37,537 nucleotides of DNA from Dehalococcoidales bacterium (GTDB lineage Bacteria; Chloroflexota; Dehalococcoidia; Dehalococcoidales; UBA2162): NCBI GenBank assembly GCA_016932435.1, contig JAFGCW010000080.1:1-37537 (forward strand), in the 5' to 3' direction. The translations under genes were made by a program, and so were the position numbers. The notes under the pieces are model-generated. The model made no database searches. It saw only the letters and a list, made by a program, of their open reading frames with translations, and had not been told where the DNA came from. How positions within the stretch are numbered: position 1 is the first letter of the stretch; every line of letters begins with the position of its first letter. This document shows, piece by piece, positions 24,906 through 33,332 of this stretch.

Positions 24906-25190
24906 GTGACCGTGAAAATCAATATTCCACCAAATTTTCAGTATTTTACGGATGATGCTGAGACTGTCGAAGTAAATGGACGTTCTGTAATAGAATGCCT
25001 GCAGATATTAGTGGAACGATTTCCCGGACTGGAAACGATACTATTTGATGAAAGTGATGTATTCAGAGATGATCCTCTGAATTTCGTAGCTATATTTCTT
25101 AACGGTGTTCATGTCAGACCTGAAGAACTATCCAGCCAGGTGAACGATGGTGATGAACTGGAGCTTGTTTACGTCATTCTTGGAGGATAG
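24906..25190 (+). CDS. MoaD/ThiS-family sulfur-carrier-like protein
   Basis: The 94-residue beta-grasp protein ends in the diagnostic Gly-Gly (VYVILGG), which in ThiS and MoaD is adenylated and thiocarboxylated. The middle reads SVIECLQILVERFPGLE and FVAIFLNGVHV followed by VNDGDELELV, as in the family. The start is GTG 24906 with GAGG eight bases upstream. No ThiF/MoeB activating enzyme or thiazole/molybdopterin gene is adjacent, so the pathway it serves is unknown; tungsto- or molybdo-enzyme cofactor synthesis is one option. Confidence 0.85.
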   Translation: MTVKINIPPNFQYFTDDAETVEVNGRSVIECLQILVERFPGLETILFDESDVFRDDPLNFVAIFLNGVHVRPEELSSQVNDGDELELVYVILGG

Positions 25191-25253
25191 GATAACAAGA
25201 GGGAATTCAGCGAAGTAGTAACCGGTATATGGTTAAAACGATATAGCGTATAT

Positions 25254-25285
25254 AAAAAAAGAGGAAGCTTATGAGCTTCCTCTTT
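25254..25285 (-). terminator. bidirectional terminator
   Basis: A 12-bp stem AAAGAGGAAGCT / AGCTTCCTCTTT with loop TATG. On the minus strand it runs into seven U residues, ending the helical protein gene; on the plus strand it follows the MoaD-like gene. Confidence 0.85.
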
Positions 25286-25335
25286 AAGTACCTACTGAAA
25301 AGTATCACGGGCTTGGCAGGATCTTCAATTACTTA

Positions 25336-26046
25336 CTAATTCTGGCCCTGCCCGTTTCCTCCGTGGCTGCCGTTGCCTTGAGACTGTTGCCATTCCTGTA
25401 TCCGGGATTTCCACGTTTCAACACGCTCCTGTAATTCACCTTTATGGGCTTCACGCCACTCCTGCATCCTGGTTTTCCAGGCTTGTATCTCGCCTTCGTG
25501 AGATTCGTACCACTCGTGAAGTTCTGCTTTATGAGCTTCTATGCGTTCCCTTAACTGGGCTTTTCTGCCTTCAAGCCATTCCTCGTGATCCGCTTTGTAT
25601 GCTTCGAGTCGTTCTCTTATCTGCGCTTTGCGTTCTTCAAGCTGCTGTTGTATCTCTCCCTTACGGGCTTCTAATTGCTCTCGATATTGCTCTTTCTTAG
25701 CTTCCCATTGCTCTTTTATGGACTCTCTAACCTCGGCGATGGCGGTCTCCAGTGCTCCGAAATCGATCCCATATTCAGTGTCGAGTATCTCTTCGATAAT
25801 GACTTGAAATTGTTCGGCATTACGTTCTTCAGGATCCAATTCACGCCATTCCTGTCGGGCTTCGGTAAAGGCATCTTGTAATTGCTCTGCAGTGATGCCG
25901 AGAGATTCAGCAACCATTTCTATGAAATTTGTTCTGGGGGTTTCCTCAGCTTCTTCGTCAGCCAGTACGGTTCCCGCATTAGTTCCGAGTAACAATATAG
26001 CTAACAGTAACGGGATAACGAAAAATTTAAGCTTCTTATTAATCAT
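25336..26046 (-). CDS. exported helical protein with 22-residue repeats
   Basis: The 236-residue protein has a signal peptide (residues 1-29, cleavage after VLA). A short globular part resembles DUF2680-like segments (MVAESLGITAEQLQDAF). A long charged helix (about 105-225) is built from near-22-residue units, each opening with a Q/W-L/W-E pattern: QWEAKKEQYREQLEARKGEI, QLEERKAQIRERLEAYKADH, WLEGRKAQLRERIEAHKAEL and EWREAHKGELQERVETWKSR. A Gly/Asn/Gln tail follows. The 11/22 periodicity is like that of apolipoproteins and LEA-type helices, suggesting an amphipathic surface-binding rod or coiled coil. Exact function is unknown. It ends at a strong terminator. Confidence 0.72.
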   Translation of the reverse strand: MINKKLKFFVIPLLLAILLLGTNAGTVLADEEAEETPRTNFIEMVAESLGITAEQLQDAFTEARQEWRELDPEERNAEQFQVIIEEILDTEYGIDFGALETAIAEVRESIKEQWEAKKEQYREQLEARKGEIQQQLEERKAQIRERLEAYKADHEEWLEGRKAQLRERIEAHKAELHEWYESHEGEIQAWKTRMQEWREAHKGELQERVETWKSRIQEWQQSQGNGSHGGNGQGQN

Positions 26047-26127
26047 CCTGTTCGATTCCTTTCTTTTTATATACTCTTACAACTATTAATACGAATGAAG
26101 TTTAAAATTGTTACTATTACCTTATAG

Positions 26128-26616
26128 TTATTCTGAAGTACCGGTAATATCTGACAGGACTTCAACAGCAAGCCACATTTCAGTAATTGCCTGATTTACC
26201 AGGTTATTGTCCTGGCTATCTATGCCTTGTGTCAGCAGCCCCACCGCGTTATCGAGATTAGTTATCGATTCAAGGTTTACGCTGTGGGTGTCTGCCATAG
26301 AGTCCGGTGGCACTATCCGGCAGACTTCACTACTTAAGATAGTAATATCCTCTATTGCCAGGTTAACTGCGGTAATCAAATCCGGATCGGTTATCTCTTT
26401 GTTTGCCAGCACCTGATCTATGCTATTCACAACGTCCGTGAGTTCTACTGCGATAGCGATAATCTCGATGTTATAGTCTTCCTCGCTAATCATTTGATTA
26501 ACGTCGTCTACATTGTCCTGTTCTTCAACGGAATCCTGATGACAGGAGGTCATACCCATACATACCAGAGAAATCATCAGTATAACAATTAATATTTTCA
26601 ATCCTGTTATTTTCAT
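26128..26616 (-). CDS. small lipoprotein of unknown function
   Basis: The 162-residue protein has a lipobox MTSC (Cys25), a short acidic linker (DSVEEQDNVDDVNQ) and a mostly helical domain with many Val/Ile/Asp. GAGGG precedes the ATG by seven bases. I recognise no family. It lies 81 bases upstream of the exported repeat-helix protein on the same strand, so the two may be expressed together at the cell surface. Confidence 0.65.
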   Translation of the reverse strand: MKITGLKILIVILMISLVCMGMTSCHQDSVEEQDNVDDVNQMISEEDYNIEIIAIAVELTDVVNSIDQVLANKEITDPDLITAVNLAIEDITILSSEVCRIVPPDSMADTHSVNLESITNLDNAVGLLTQGIDSQDNNLVNQAITEMWLAVEVLSDITGTSE

Positions 26617-27055
26617 TCTCAGCCCTCATTTCTTTTTGAACCATCGAACCTGGTATTAGAATATATTATTACCTGTTTTTATTATTGTATTGCCGGATAT
26701 ACCTGGCGGCAAGTACAAAAGTATACATATGTTTATTCACTAATCTACACTTCATTGGAATATCTCAGACTATAACAATATCTTTCCAGGAATGAGTTTG
26801 AACTCGAACGATATCAGGTAGTTAGACTCACAATGTGATGAGTATAATGAAATCTACCTTAAAGTAACGGTTAAGTAAATTGGTAACTCTAATACAATCC
26901 ATAGAAAATTAATGCGGTATTATATATCGTCACTCGTGATATAATTACGGCTAAGACGAACGCCGTTCAGTCATTAGAAGCAATACATTATACTATTTTC
27001 ATGGTAATCTGTTGCAGATGATACTGGATACTAAACTAAATGTAGGAGAGAAAAC
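26617..27055. other. intergenic region between divergent genes
   Basis: A 439-base AT-rich gap carries no convincing gene. It holds an imperfect palindrome around TATATC...GATATA (26923-26943) and a TATACT (26989-26994) with a weak TTCAGT 17 bases upstream, a candidate promoter for the FAD oxidoreductase. Confidence 0.35.
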
Positions 27056-28528
27056 ATGGGAAGAGCACTCAACAAGACTATCAGAGAACCCGCCAGAGAT
27101 ATCAGGGTATGCCGGGAGGTTGATGTAGCAGTCGTAGGAGGTGGTCCCGGAGGATTCGCCTCGGCTGTGGCAGCCGCTCGCAATGGTGCTGATACGGTAC
27201 TCATCGAAAGATACGGACATTTAGGCGGTATGGCCAGTGGAGGGCTGGTTAACATCTTCCCGAATCTCAGTACAATCAGCGGTGAGCAGCAGATATACGG
27301 GCTTAACCAGGAGTTACTCGACCGACTGGATGCCCGGGGCGGAGCTTCCTACCCGAAAAAGGAAGACTGGGGAACAACGGATGAGAAGGTAGTGAACTAT
27401 TATCTTAACGCGCACATGGCGAATTTTTTCGTGCGAAATGATCCTGATATAGGGAAGAGACGGGTAATGTATTCCGCGGTTGTCGACCCGGAGATACTGA
27501 AAGCCGAACTGAACGATATGGTGCTGGAATCAGGGGTCGACCTGCTACTGCATTCATGGGGAACAGAACCGATAATGGAGGGAAACACCGCCAGGGGTGT
27601 GGTTTTCGAGAGTAAATCAGGCAGGCAGGCAATCCTGGCGAAGGTAGTCATCGATTCTACCGGGGACGGGGATATATTTATCGGCGCCGGAGCTGAGTAT
27701 GATGACACGCAGGATAATAAATACATGTCTGCATGGATCGCATCGGTCTGGTGGATCGCCAATGTCGATATAAAGAAATACGAAGAATTCGCTGCCTCGC
27801 AGCCGGATAAACATGACGAACTGATGAAAGAATGCGTTGACCTGGGAGGACACCCGCGATTTACCAAAGGGATACTGGAAAACCAGGAAGGGGTGGTCTG
27901 GTTCCACTGTATCCAGCCTGAAGCCGAACCGTGTGACCCGAAGGATGTTGAAACGCTGACCAGAGTGGATATCAAGTATCGTAAGAAAGCTATGATTACA
28001 CTCGAGTTCCTGAAGAAGCGGATGACCGGATTTGAAAAGTGTTTCATGATGCTGACCGCTCCGCAGCTTGGCGTTCACGGTGGGAGCCGGGTGATCGGCG
28101 AATACACCCTCACCGAGAATGACCTGGTATCGGATGAAATTTTTGAAGATACCATTGCTGTCTTTGCCAGTAACGATTACGGCGACATTTCACATAAACA
28201 CCCGACGCTCTGCATTCCGTATAGATGCCTGGTACCGAAGAAAACGGACAATTTGCTGGTTGCCTGCCGGGGATTTTCCTCGGATCTCGCTATCCAGCAG
28301 CAGTTCCGGATTATTCCGCCGTGCATATGTTACGGGCAGGCAGCGGGTACCGCAGCAGCAATGGCGGTCAAAGCGGGTATCCAGCCTCGCAAAGTTAACT
28401 ATAAAGAACTGCAGGCAAATTTGAAAAAACAGGAGGTCTATATACCTGAAACAGTAGGTATTCCGGGAAAAAATAACCAGTCAGGCGAAACGATAAATGC
28501 CGGAGACAGGTATATGAAGGATCTGTAA
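27056..28528 (+). CDS. FAD-dependent oxidoreductase (FAD_oxidored family)
   Basis: The 490-residue flavoprotein has the dinucleotide-binding motif VAVVGGGPGGFASAVAAARNG (24-44) with Glu51 at the end of strand 2 and GHLGGMASGGLV, the pattern of PF12831. The C-terminal GQAAGTAAAMAVK is the second FAD contact. The motif IDSTGDGDIF is typical as well. No Cys or Fe-S motif suggests a partner, and the substrate is unknown. AGGAG is seven bases before the ATG. The HisI-like gene follows after about 90 bases. Confidence 0.88.
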   Translation: MGRALNKTIREPARDIRVCREVDVAVVGGGPGGFASAVAAARNGADTVLIERYGHLGGMASGGLVNIFPNLSTISGEQQIYGLNQELLDRLDARGGASYPKKEDWGTTDEKVVNYYLNAHMANFFVRNDPDIGKRRVMYSAVVDPEILKAELNDMVLESGVDLLLHSWGTEPIMEGNTARGVVFESKSGRQAILAKVVIDSTGDGDIFIGAGAEYDDTQDNKYMSAWIASVWWIANVDIKKYEEFAASQPDKHDELMKECVDLGGHPRFTKGILENQEGVVWFHCIQPEAEPCDPKDVETLTRVDIKYRKKAMITLEFLKKRMTGFEKCFMMLTAPQLGVHGGSRVIGEYTLTENDLVSDEIFEDTIAVFASNDYGDISHKHPTLCIPYRCLVPKKTDNLLVACRGFSSDLAIQQQFRIIPPCICYGQAAGTAAAMAVKAGIQPRKVNYKELQANLKKQEVYIPETVGIPGKNNQSGETINAGDRYMKDL

Positions 28529-28614
28529 GGTTGAGATATTGGAAATACTCAATTTTGTGAGTGGTACAAATAAAAAAAGAACTGGATAACGACTTTCACA
28601 GGATAGAGGTAATG

Positions 28615-29043
28615 ACAGACAACGAAATATCCATATGGGAATTAGAGGAAGGAAAAGAACTTCAGCTAGACTTTGAAAAGTTAAACAAAGTAATTGCACA
28701 AGGTTCCGGTGTAATTCCAGTTGCTGTTCAGAATGCTGATACAAAAGAAATAATACTAATAGCATACACCAATAATGAGGCTTTCGAAAAAAGTATCGGA
28801 ACCCGTATCGCGACATTCTGGAGTACATCAAGGAATGAGTTATGGATCAAGGGGGAGACTTCAGGGAATCTCTTCGAATTGGTAGAAGTGTATGTCAACT
28901 GTGAGCAAAATTCTCTTGTCTATCGTGTGAACCCAAAGGGTGAAGGTATATGCCATACATACAACTCTAAAAGAGAAGCTCGTAACTGCTTCTATCGCCG
29001 ACTCAACTTTGAAACCGGTACTTTGGAAAATAAAAATCCTTAG
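28615..29043 (+). CDS. HisI-like protein (phosphoribosyl-AMP cyclohydrolase family), divergent
   Basis: The 142-residue protein (from ATG 28615, preceded by AGAGG) matches HisI along its length: GVIPVAVQNADTKEIILIAY, then TFWSTSRNELWIKGETSGN, then a Cys-bearing strand and CHTYNSKREARNCFYRR. The three metal-binding cysteines appear kept (NCEQN, ICHT, NCF). However, the DxDxD-type Mg site that normally reads DCDxD is NCEQN here, with two Asp changed to Asn and one to Glu. No his genes are adjacent. It could be a working cyclohydrolase with altered metal use or a relative acting on another nucleotide. A GTG start at 28561 is less likely because it has no ribosome site. Confidence 0.78.
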   Translation, partial: TDNEISIWELEEGKELQLDFEKLNKVIAQGSGVIPVAVQNADTKEIILIAYTNNEAFEKSIGTRIATFWSTSRNELWIKGETSGNLFELVEVYVNCEQNSLVYRVNPKGEGICHTYNSKREARNCFYRRLNFETGTLENKNP

Positions 29044-29219
29044 TTCCTGGTATAAATATCCAAAGTACCGAACTTGTAAATCACTTAATTACAATTACCG
29101 GGAAGTATTACAAAGGCGTCGTCGTTAATATCGGAACCTTGCCCGTTGGTGATTTCTATGAATCGATAGGTTTTACGTCTGTGAATAATCCTTCATTTAC
29201 TCACATGCTTCTGTTTTAA
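29041..29219 (+). pseudogene. possible acetyltransferase (GNAT-like) C-terminal relic
   Basis: One frame remains open for about 58 codons without a start codon and ends GDFYESIGFTSVNNPSFTH then MLLF-stop. FYESIGF is the usual helix-strand near the end of GNAT and some glyoxalase-like proteins. The N-terminal bulk is missing, so this is either a gene remnant or chance. It lies between the HisI-like gene and the convergent DUF169 gene. Confidence 0.35.
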
Positions 29220-29274
29220 GGCAATTATACATTTATCCGGATTTTTACTTGATATCAAAGCTGACAGGATTCTT

Positions 29275-30009
29275 TCACTCCAGCATGTCATTCATGATTT
29301 TTATGGTCAGTTTTCTAGTTTCGGCAGTGCCATATCCTGAATGTGGGATGGGCCCCAAAGCCTTTCTTAGATCCTTGTATGCTACGGAAACAAACAAGTT
29401 ACCGGTTGGGATTTTTAGCCCGAACATTTCGCGAGCATGTTGGCTGAGAAATGATATTGTCGTCTTTCCTGTCACGTAGGGGTAAGCTACAGGCATGCAT
29501 ATACTATTGGCCGGATAATATTTAATCGGGCCGTGACCTGTAAACGCAAGCAGTCCGGTTATCTTATCGGCCTGGTCTGGATCGCAGCATATTAGTACTA
29601 CATGAGGGTTTGAAGCGCTATTTTCTAAAGGATTAATCACGACGAACTGCTTTTGTTTTCTTTTGGTCCAAGGCCAGAATCCAGGTGGTTTAGGCCCTCT
29701 TACTATCTGCCATATCGTTACTTTCTTTGATTTAAAGGCCTTATGGTATTCAGTCCATATATCTATCCCTACGGACAGAGGAAGTTTATCAAGCCCTAAA
29801 TAAAACTTCCCACCAATACAAAGTAAATTCTCTTTTGATAAATTCAGTATTAGTTTATCAAATAATGCTATTTCTAGTGCTTTGCATACAGATACCTGTT
29901 TATCACCGATCCCTTCGGGATGTGGACTATTTGAAAAAGTAATGGCTATAGGGTTGAATTCTAGTCCGAGAGTCTTCATTAAGTCGTTCGCTTGAGTTTT
30001 ATAACTCAT
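29275..30009 (-). CDS. DUF169 family protein, second copy
   Basis: The 244-residue protein shows DUF169 features: an N-terminal LGLEFNPIAITFS, a Cys-containing SVCKALEIAL segment, VVLICCDPDQADKITGLL and CMPVAYPYVTGK. It is distantly related to the DUF169 protein at 14822-15604, and is more Lys/Asn-rich. AGGTGG lies before the ATG. It stands alone and its activity is unknown, as for the family. Confidence 0.82.
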   Translation of the reverse strand: MSYKTQANDLMKTLGLEFNPIAITFSNSPHPEGIGDKQVSVCKALEIALFDKLILNLSKENLLCIGGKFYLGLDKLPLSVGIDIWTEYHKAFKSKKVTIWQIVRGPKPPGFWPWTKRKQKQFVVINPLENSASNPHVVLICCDPDQADKITGLLAFTGHGPIKYYPANSICMPVAYPYVTGKTTISFLSQHAREMFGLKIPTGNLFVSVAYKDLRKALGPIPHSGYGTAETRKLTIKIMNDMLE

Positions 30010-30162
30010 ATTTGCACCACCTGTTCAATTTTCGCAGCTTTTACCTGAGAAATAAAATTCATACACTGAATATATATTATTTTATAAAGGAGGTGAAGTA
30101 ATAGAGTTATATTCCATCAAACGTAAATTATGAAGATAGATTTCAGAAACAAATATTCTCTT

Positions 30163-30222
30163 CGCGATTTGGATAATCGTACCGACAAGAAATCAGATGT
30201 CCCGGTGTTTGTACAATGGTAA
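30163..30222 (+). repeat. dispersed repeat, type 2 copy E, ending in a dnaN-like tail
   Basis: The first part matches 21496-21530 (AATCGTACCGACAAGAAATC), and the end reads in frame PVFVQW-stop, like the end of dnaN. It lies in the 386-base gap (30010-30396), which otherwise holds only an AGGAGG without a usable ORF (30088-30093), two TTGTATAAAA direct repeats, and the promoter below. Confidence 0.5.
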
Positions 30223-30326
30223 CGATTCAGGCTTAGTTTTCAGGTAAAATCATACAAACCTATGCAAGCCATTACAGAATTTGTATAAAATTTGTGAAAT
30301 TTATCAAATAATAATTGTATAAAAGC

Positions 30327-30355
30327 TTGATAATTCTGTAAAATTATAGTACTAT
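30327..30355 (+). promoter_or_regulatory. promoter of the small HTH-like gene and SPFH cluster
   Basis: TTGATA (30327-30332), a 17-base spacer and TACTAT (30350-30355), 41 bases before the next start codon. The region just upstream is very AT-rich. Confidence 0.5.
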
Positions 30356-30396
30356 TATTGTAATATGAATTCTTATGTGTATATAAAGCGGTATAA

Positions 30397-30690
30397 ATGC
30401 CAAAAATAAACGATGTAATCAATAAATCTCAATTGTCACCCTTACAGCAAAAAGTGCTTGATTATCTGCAGGAACACGATGATGAAGTTTTCGGGTACGG
30501 TGATGTAAAGGAGTTAAGTGAGAATATAAATCATAAAGGTAGTAATCGCGGTGTATCATTCACTTTCTGGGCACTGGTAAAAAAGAGATTGATCGATAAG
30601 GAAAGAGTTGGTAAGTATATATATTTCGGCAGCAAATCCGCTATCCGCTCTCTTAGAGAACAAAAGAGAAGACAGAATCAGAATGATTGA
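30397..30690 (+). CDS. small winged-helix-like protein
   Basis: The 97-residue protein is basic, with a predicted helix-turn-helix arrangement (LSPLQQKVLDYLQEH, a VSFTFWALVKKRLID recognition-like helix, then a VGKYIYFG hairpin) and a basic tail (REQKRRQNQND). It looks like a compact winged helix, but no named family is certain. It is 32 bases before the SPFH gene on the same strand and could regulate that cluster. Confidence 0.6.
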   Translation: MPKINDVINKSQLSPLQQKVLDYLQEHDDEVFGYGDVKELSENINHKGSNRGVSFTFWALVKKRLIDKERVGKYIYFGSKSAIRSLREQKRRQNQND

Positions 30691-30722
30691 AGAAAAAAAT
30701 AAAATAAAGGAGAGGTAAGAAA

Positions 30723-31622
30723 ATGATCGCGTTATATATTATAGGGGGTCTTATCGTACTTTTTGCTGTATTGTCTATCTATACAGTAAAACAACAGACA
30801 TTTGCCGTGATAGAGAGATTCGGAAAATTCAGCAGGGTGACTGATCCAGGACTGCATTTCCGAATACCTATTATGGAAACCATTTCAGGTAGAGTCTCCA
30901 TTCGGGTCAATGAACTTAATGTGAAGATTAGAACCAAGACGAACGACAATGTTTTTGTCGATCTGCTAATAGCGGTACAGTATTTTGTCGATGGAAAGGA
31001 CAAAGTGTGGGACGCTTTCTACAAACTGACCAATCCCCAGCAACAAATGGAGTCCTGGATATTCGATACCGTTCGCGCTAAAGTTCCTGCCATGATTCTC
31101 GACGATGTGTTCGAGAAAAAGGAAGAAATAGCTACAGATGTGGAAGAAAGTCTTACCGAACGATTGCAGTATTATGGATATTCATTAGTCAGGGCGCTTG
31201 TGAATGATATTCAACCGGATGCGGGTGTTGCCGATGCTATGAATGAAATAAACAGACAACAGCGTCTCAGAGTCGCTGCCGAACATGAGGGTGAAGCTAA
31301 AAAGATTATCGTAGTGAAAGAAGCCGAAGCTGACGCTGACAGCAAAAGACTTTCCGGAGAGGGTATCGCAGACCAGCGAACCGCTATAGTCGAGGGGTTG
31401 AGAGAGTCGGTTAGCAAGACCAGCAAAACACTGGGAGTTGAAGCCACCTCCGTTATGACTCTCGTGCTTATGACTCAGTATTACGATATGCTTACAGATG
31501 TTGGTAAAAACTCTAAAACCAATACAATAATGCTTCCTCATACACCTGGTGCGGTAGGCACTATCCAGGAGCAGATAATAGCATCTCTGGAAACAAGTAA
31601 AAAGGTGGGTGCAGAAGAATAA
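30723..31622 (+). CDS. SPFH/Band 7 domain protein
   Basis: The 299-residue protein has an N-terminal membrane anchor (1-20), the SPFH core (KQQTFAVIERFGKFSRVTDPGLHFRIP, then VSIRVNELNVKIRTKTNDNVFVDL), and a helical region with an EAEADADSKRLSGEG coiled segment. It is like QmcA/stomatin-type scaffold proteins that organise membrane microdomains. It lacks the NfeD-type partner gene next door. AGGAG precedes the ATG. It is followed by a lipoprotein and two glycine-zipper membrane proteins, which may share a membrane-organising role. Confidence 0.9.
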   Translation: MIALYIIGGLIVLFAVLSIYTVKQQTFAVIERFGKFSRVTDPGLHFRIPIMETISGRVSIRVNELNVKIRTKTNDNVFVDLLIAVQYFVDGKDKVWDAFYKLTNPQQQMESWIFDTVRAKVPAMILDDVFEKKEEIATDVEESLTERLQYYGYSLVRALVNDIQPDAGVADAMNEINRQQRLRVAAEHEGEAKKIIVVKEAEADADSKRLSGEGIADQRTAIVEGLRESVSKTSKTLGVEATSVMTLVLMTQYYDMLTDVGKNSKTNTIMLPHTPGAVGTIQEQIIASLETSKKVGAEE

Positions 31623-31695
31623 ATCTATTAGTTAAAACCATGATTCTTCATTATGGATTACACCACTGTTCATGTTTCCTTAAGGAGATCGAATA

Positions 31696-32886
31696 ATGAA
31701 AAAGTTACTTACTGCTGGAATAACTTTGATGCTATCGGCAGCCGTGCTGCTGCCGATAGCGGGATGTGCCGGAAAAACCGGGGAAACGGAACCGATTGCT
31801 TCGGAATCAAACCGGTGGCTGGAATTACTAAGAATCCTGCCGGAGAATGAAGCAACTCTCAATGCCGCTTATCTTCAGACCTCCGAATATGCCGGTCTTC
31901 TGCAAGAACAATATCCGGAAGCACTAGTTTTACCCGGTCTGTCAGAAAATACCTCGTTTAGACTCCTTGCCTACAACAATCTGCCACTTTTCGGCCAGAC
32001 AAAATATACGGATGAAGAGTGGAAAGAGGTAGTAGGATTTTCCGTCAGCGATGTTACCGACTCGATAATGGCGACCGACAGTTCGGCTAAAGCATACCAG
32101 GCAGTCCGAGGGAACTTCACCGGGGAAGATATTGAAACTGCCGCCAAAACCGGACCTCTGCAAGAATTTCTTGAAATAAAGTCCTATGAAGGGTATGAAT
32201 ACTATAGCTGGGGCGAAGACATGGGCATTCACCTGGATTGGCGCAGTAACATCAGACGGCTGGGCAGGGGATACCGGCTGGCATTTGTTGACGGATTTGC
32301 CCTGTGGGAACTATGGGATGGCGGTATTGAAGAAATGATAGACGCTTACAAAGGGAATATCCGCTCTCTGGCCGATAATGAAGACTATAAACTGCTCGCT
32401 GCTGAGCTTGATATAACAAATACGGTAACTGCCTTTTTCTCTGCTAACACACTATCAATTGCAGAATTCAGGGAGCGGTTCAAAGATAACCTGGATGAGA
32501 TCGAGCGTGACCAGCCCGAACAGATACAGGCTTTCAACCGCGAACCGCTGCTAAAACCATTTCTGTCTGTAGCTGCGGGAGCCGGTGAAGACGAAAACGG
32601 CTTTTATCTTGTTATTATTCTGCTCAATGATGATGAGAGTACAGCAAAAGAAAATGCCGGACTGCTGACGCAGCGCCTGAACGAATCGATCATGATCCCT
32701 TACACGACAAATCCTGACATGAACTACCAGAAATGGACCGATAACGATGCAATCCAGGCTATGGAGATAGACAGTTACGGGCGGTTCACCAGGGCAAAAT
32801 TGTACGGGAAAGTTTTCCTCAACTGGGATCAGTTTAACCATCTGGGCTTTGCCGGCGGTTATCGGCCACTCCTGTTGCATGAATAA
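31696..32886 (+). CDS. lipoprotein of unknown family
   Basis: The 396-residue protein has a lipobox IAGC (Cys24) after a hydrophobic signal. The mature part is rich in Glu, Asn, Trp and Tyr (for example YEYYSWGEDMGIHLDW) and appears soluble; a heart of several helices and strands can be guessed but no family is recognised. AAGGAG is nine bases before the ATG. It lies between the SPFH gene and the glycine-zipper pair and is likely in the same unit. Confidence 0.7.
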   Translation: MKKLLTAGITLMLSAAVLLPIAGCAGKTGETEPIASESNRWLELLRILPENEATLNAAYLQTSEYAGLLQEQYPEALVLPGLSENTSFRLLAYNNLPLFGQTKYTDEEWKEVVGFSVSDVTDSIMATDSSAKAYQAVRGNFTGEDIETAAKTGPLQEFLEIKSYEGYEYYSWGEDMGIHLDWRSNIRRLGRGYRLAFVDGFALWELWDGGIEEMIDAYKGNIRSLADNEDYKLLAAELDITNTVTAFFSANTLSIAEFRERFKDNLDEIERDQPEQIQAFNREPLLKPFLSVAAGAGEDENGFYLVIILLNDDESTAKENAGLLTQRLNESIMIPYTTNPDMNYQKWTDNDAIQAMEIDSYGRFTRAKLYGKVFLNWDQFNHLGFAGGYRPLLLHE

Positions 32887-32895
32887 TTAAGTAGG

Positions 32896-33303
32896 ATGGT
32901 CGGAAAAATGATACAGAGACAAAACACAGGCATGAATATCCCGGGTGTCGTTTGCACTTACTTTGGAGAGCACATAACCAAGGTTGCTTCCGAGGGAGAA
33001 CAGCACATTGAATCGATGAAGCATGGGGGTTCGGGTGGTAGACCTCCCCGCAATTCGAGGGGCACACAAGTCTTGTTATGCACATTTGCTGGTGTTGTGG
33101 TTGGCTGTACAGTCGGAGTAGTTATCGGGCTCAATACGATGGATGCCGGTGGCGCTGTTATGGGATCTATCTTTGGTTTTATTATCGGTGGTGTTATCGG
33201 TTCGTTCGTTGGCGAATACCTGAAAAGACGCAAGTACAGGAAACTGGATCGACTGGCTGAAAAATTTGATACAGACAACAAACAGGGGCCGTTACTTGGT
33301 TAA
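32896..33303 (+). CDS. glycine-zipper membrane protein, paralogue 1
   Basis: The 135-residue protein has a soluble N-terminus with a GEQHIESMKH segment and a Gly/Arg/Pro linker (GGSGGRPPRNSRG). Two Gly-rich membrane helices follow: FAGVVVGCTVGVVIGL and GGAVMGSIFGFIIGGVIGSF (small-xxx-small pattern). A basic LKRRKYRK tail comes next. The start may be ATG 32896 or 32908. Such glycine zippers pack helices tightly and are found in many envelope proteins. It is paralogous to the next gene. Confidence 0.65.
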   Translation: MVGKMIQRQNTGMNIPGVVCTYFGEHITKVASEGEQHIESMKHGGSGGRPPRNSRGTQVLLCTFAGVVVGCTVGVVIGLNTMDAGGAVMGSIFGFIIGGVIGSFVGEYLKRRKYRKLDRLAEKFDTDNKQGPLLG

Positions 33304-33332
33304 GACAGGAGCACTAACTTCTTGGGGTAAAA

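Noticed and set aside
25254..25285. Hairpin at the MoaD-like gene as a riboswitch
   Set aside because: It is a plain perfect stem followed by a U-tract on the minus strand, that is, a terminator.
29041..29219. GNAT-like C-terminal sequence as a working gene
   Set aside because: No start codon or N-terminal domain in any frame; treated only as a possible relic.
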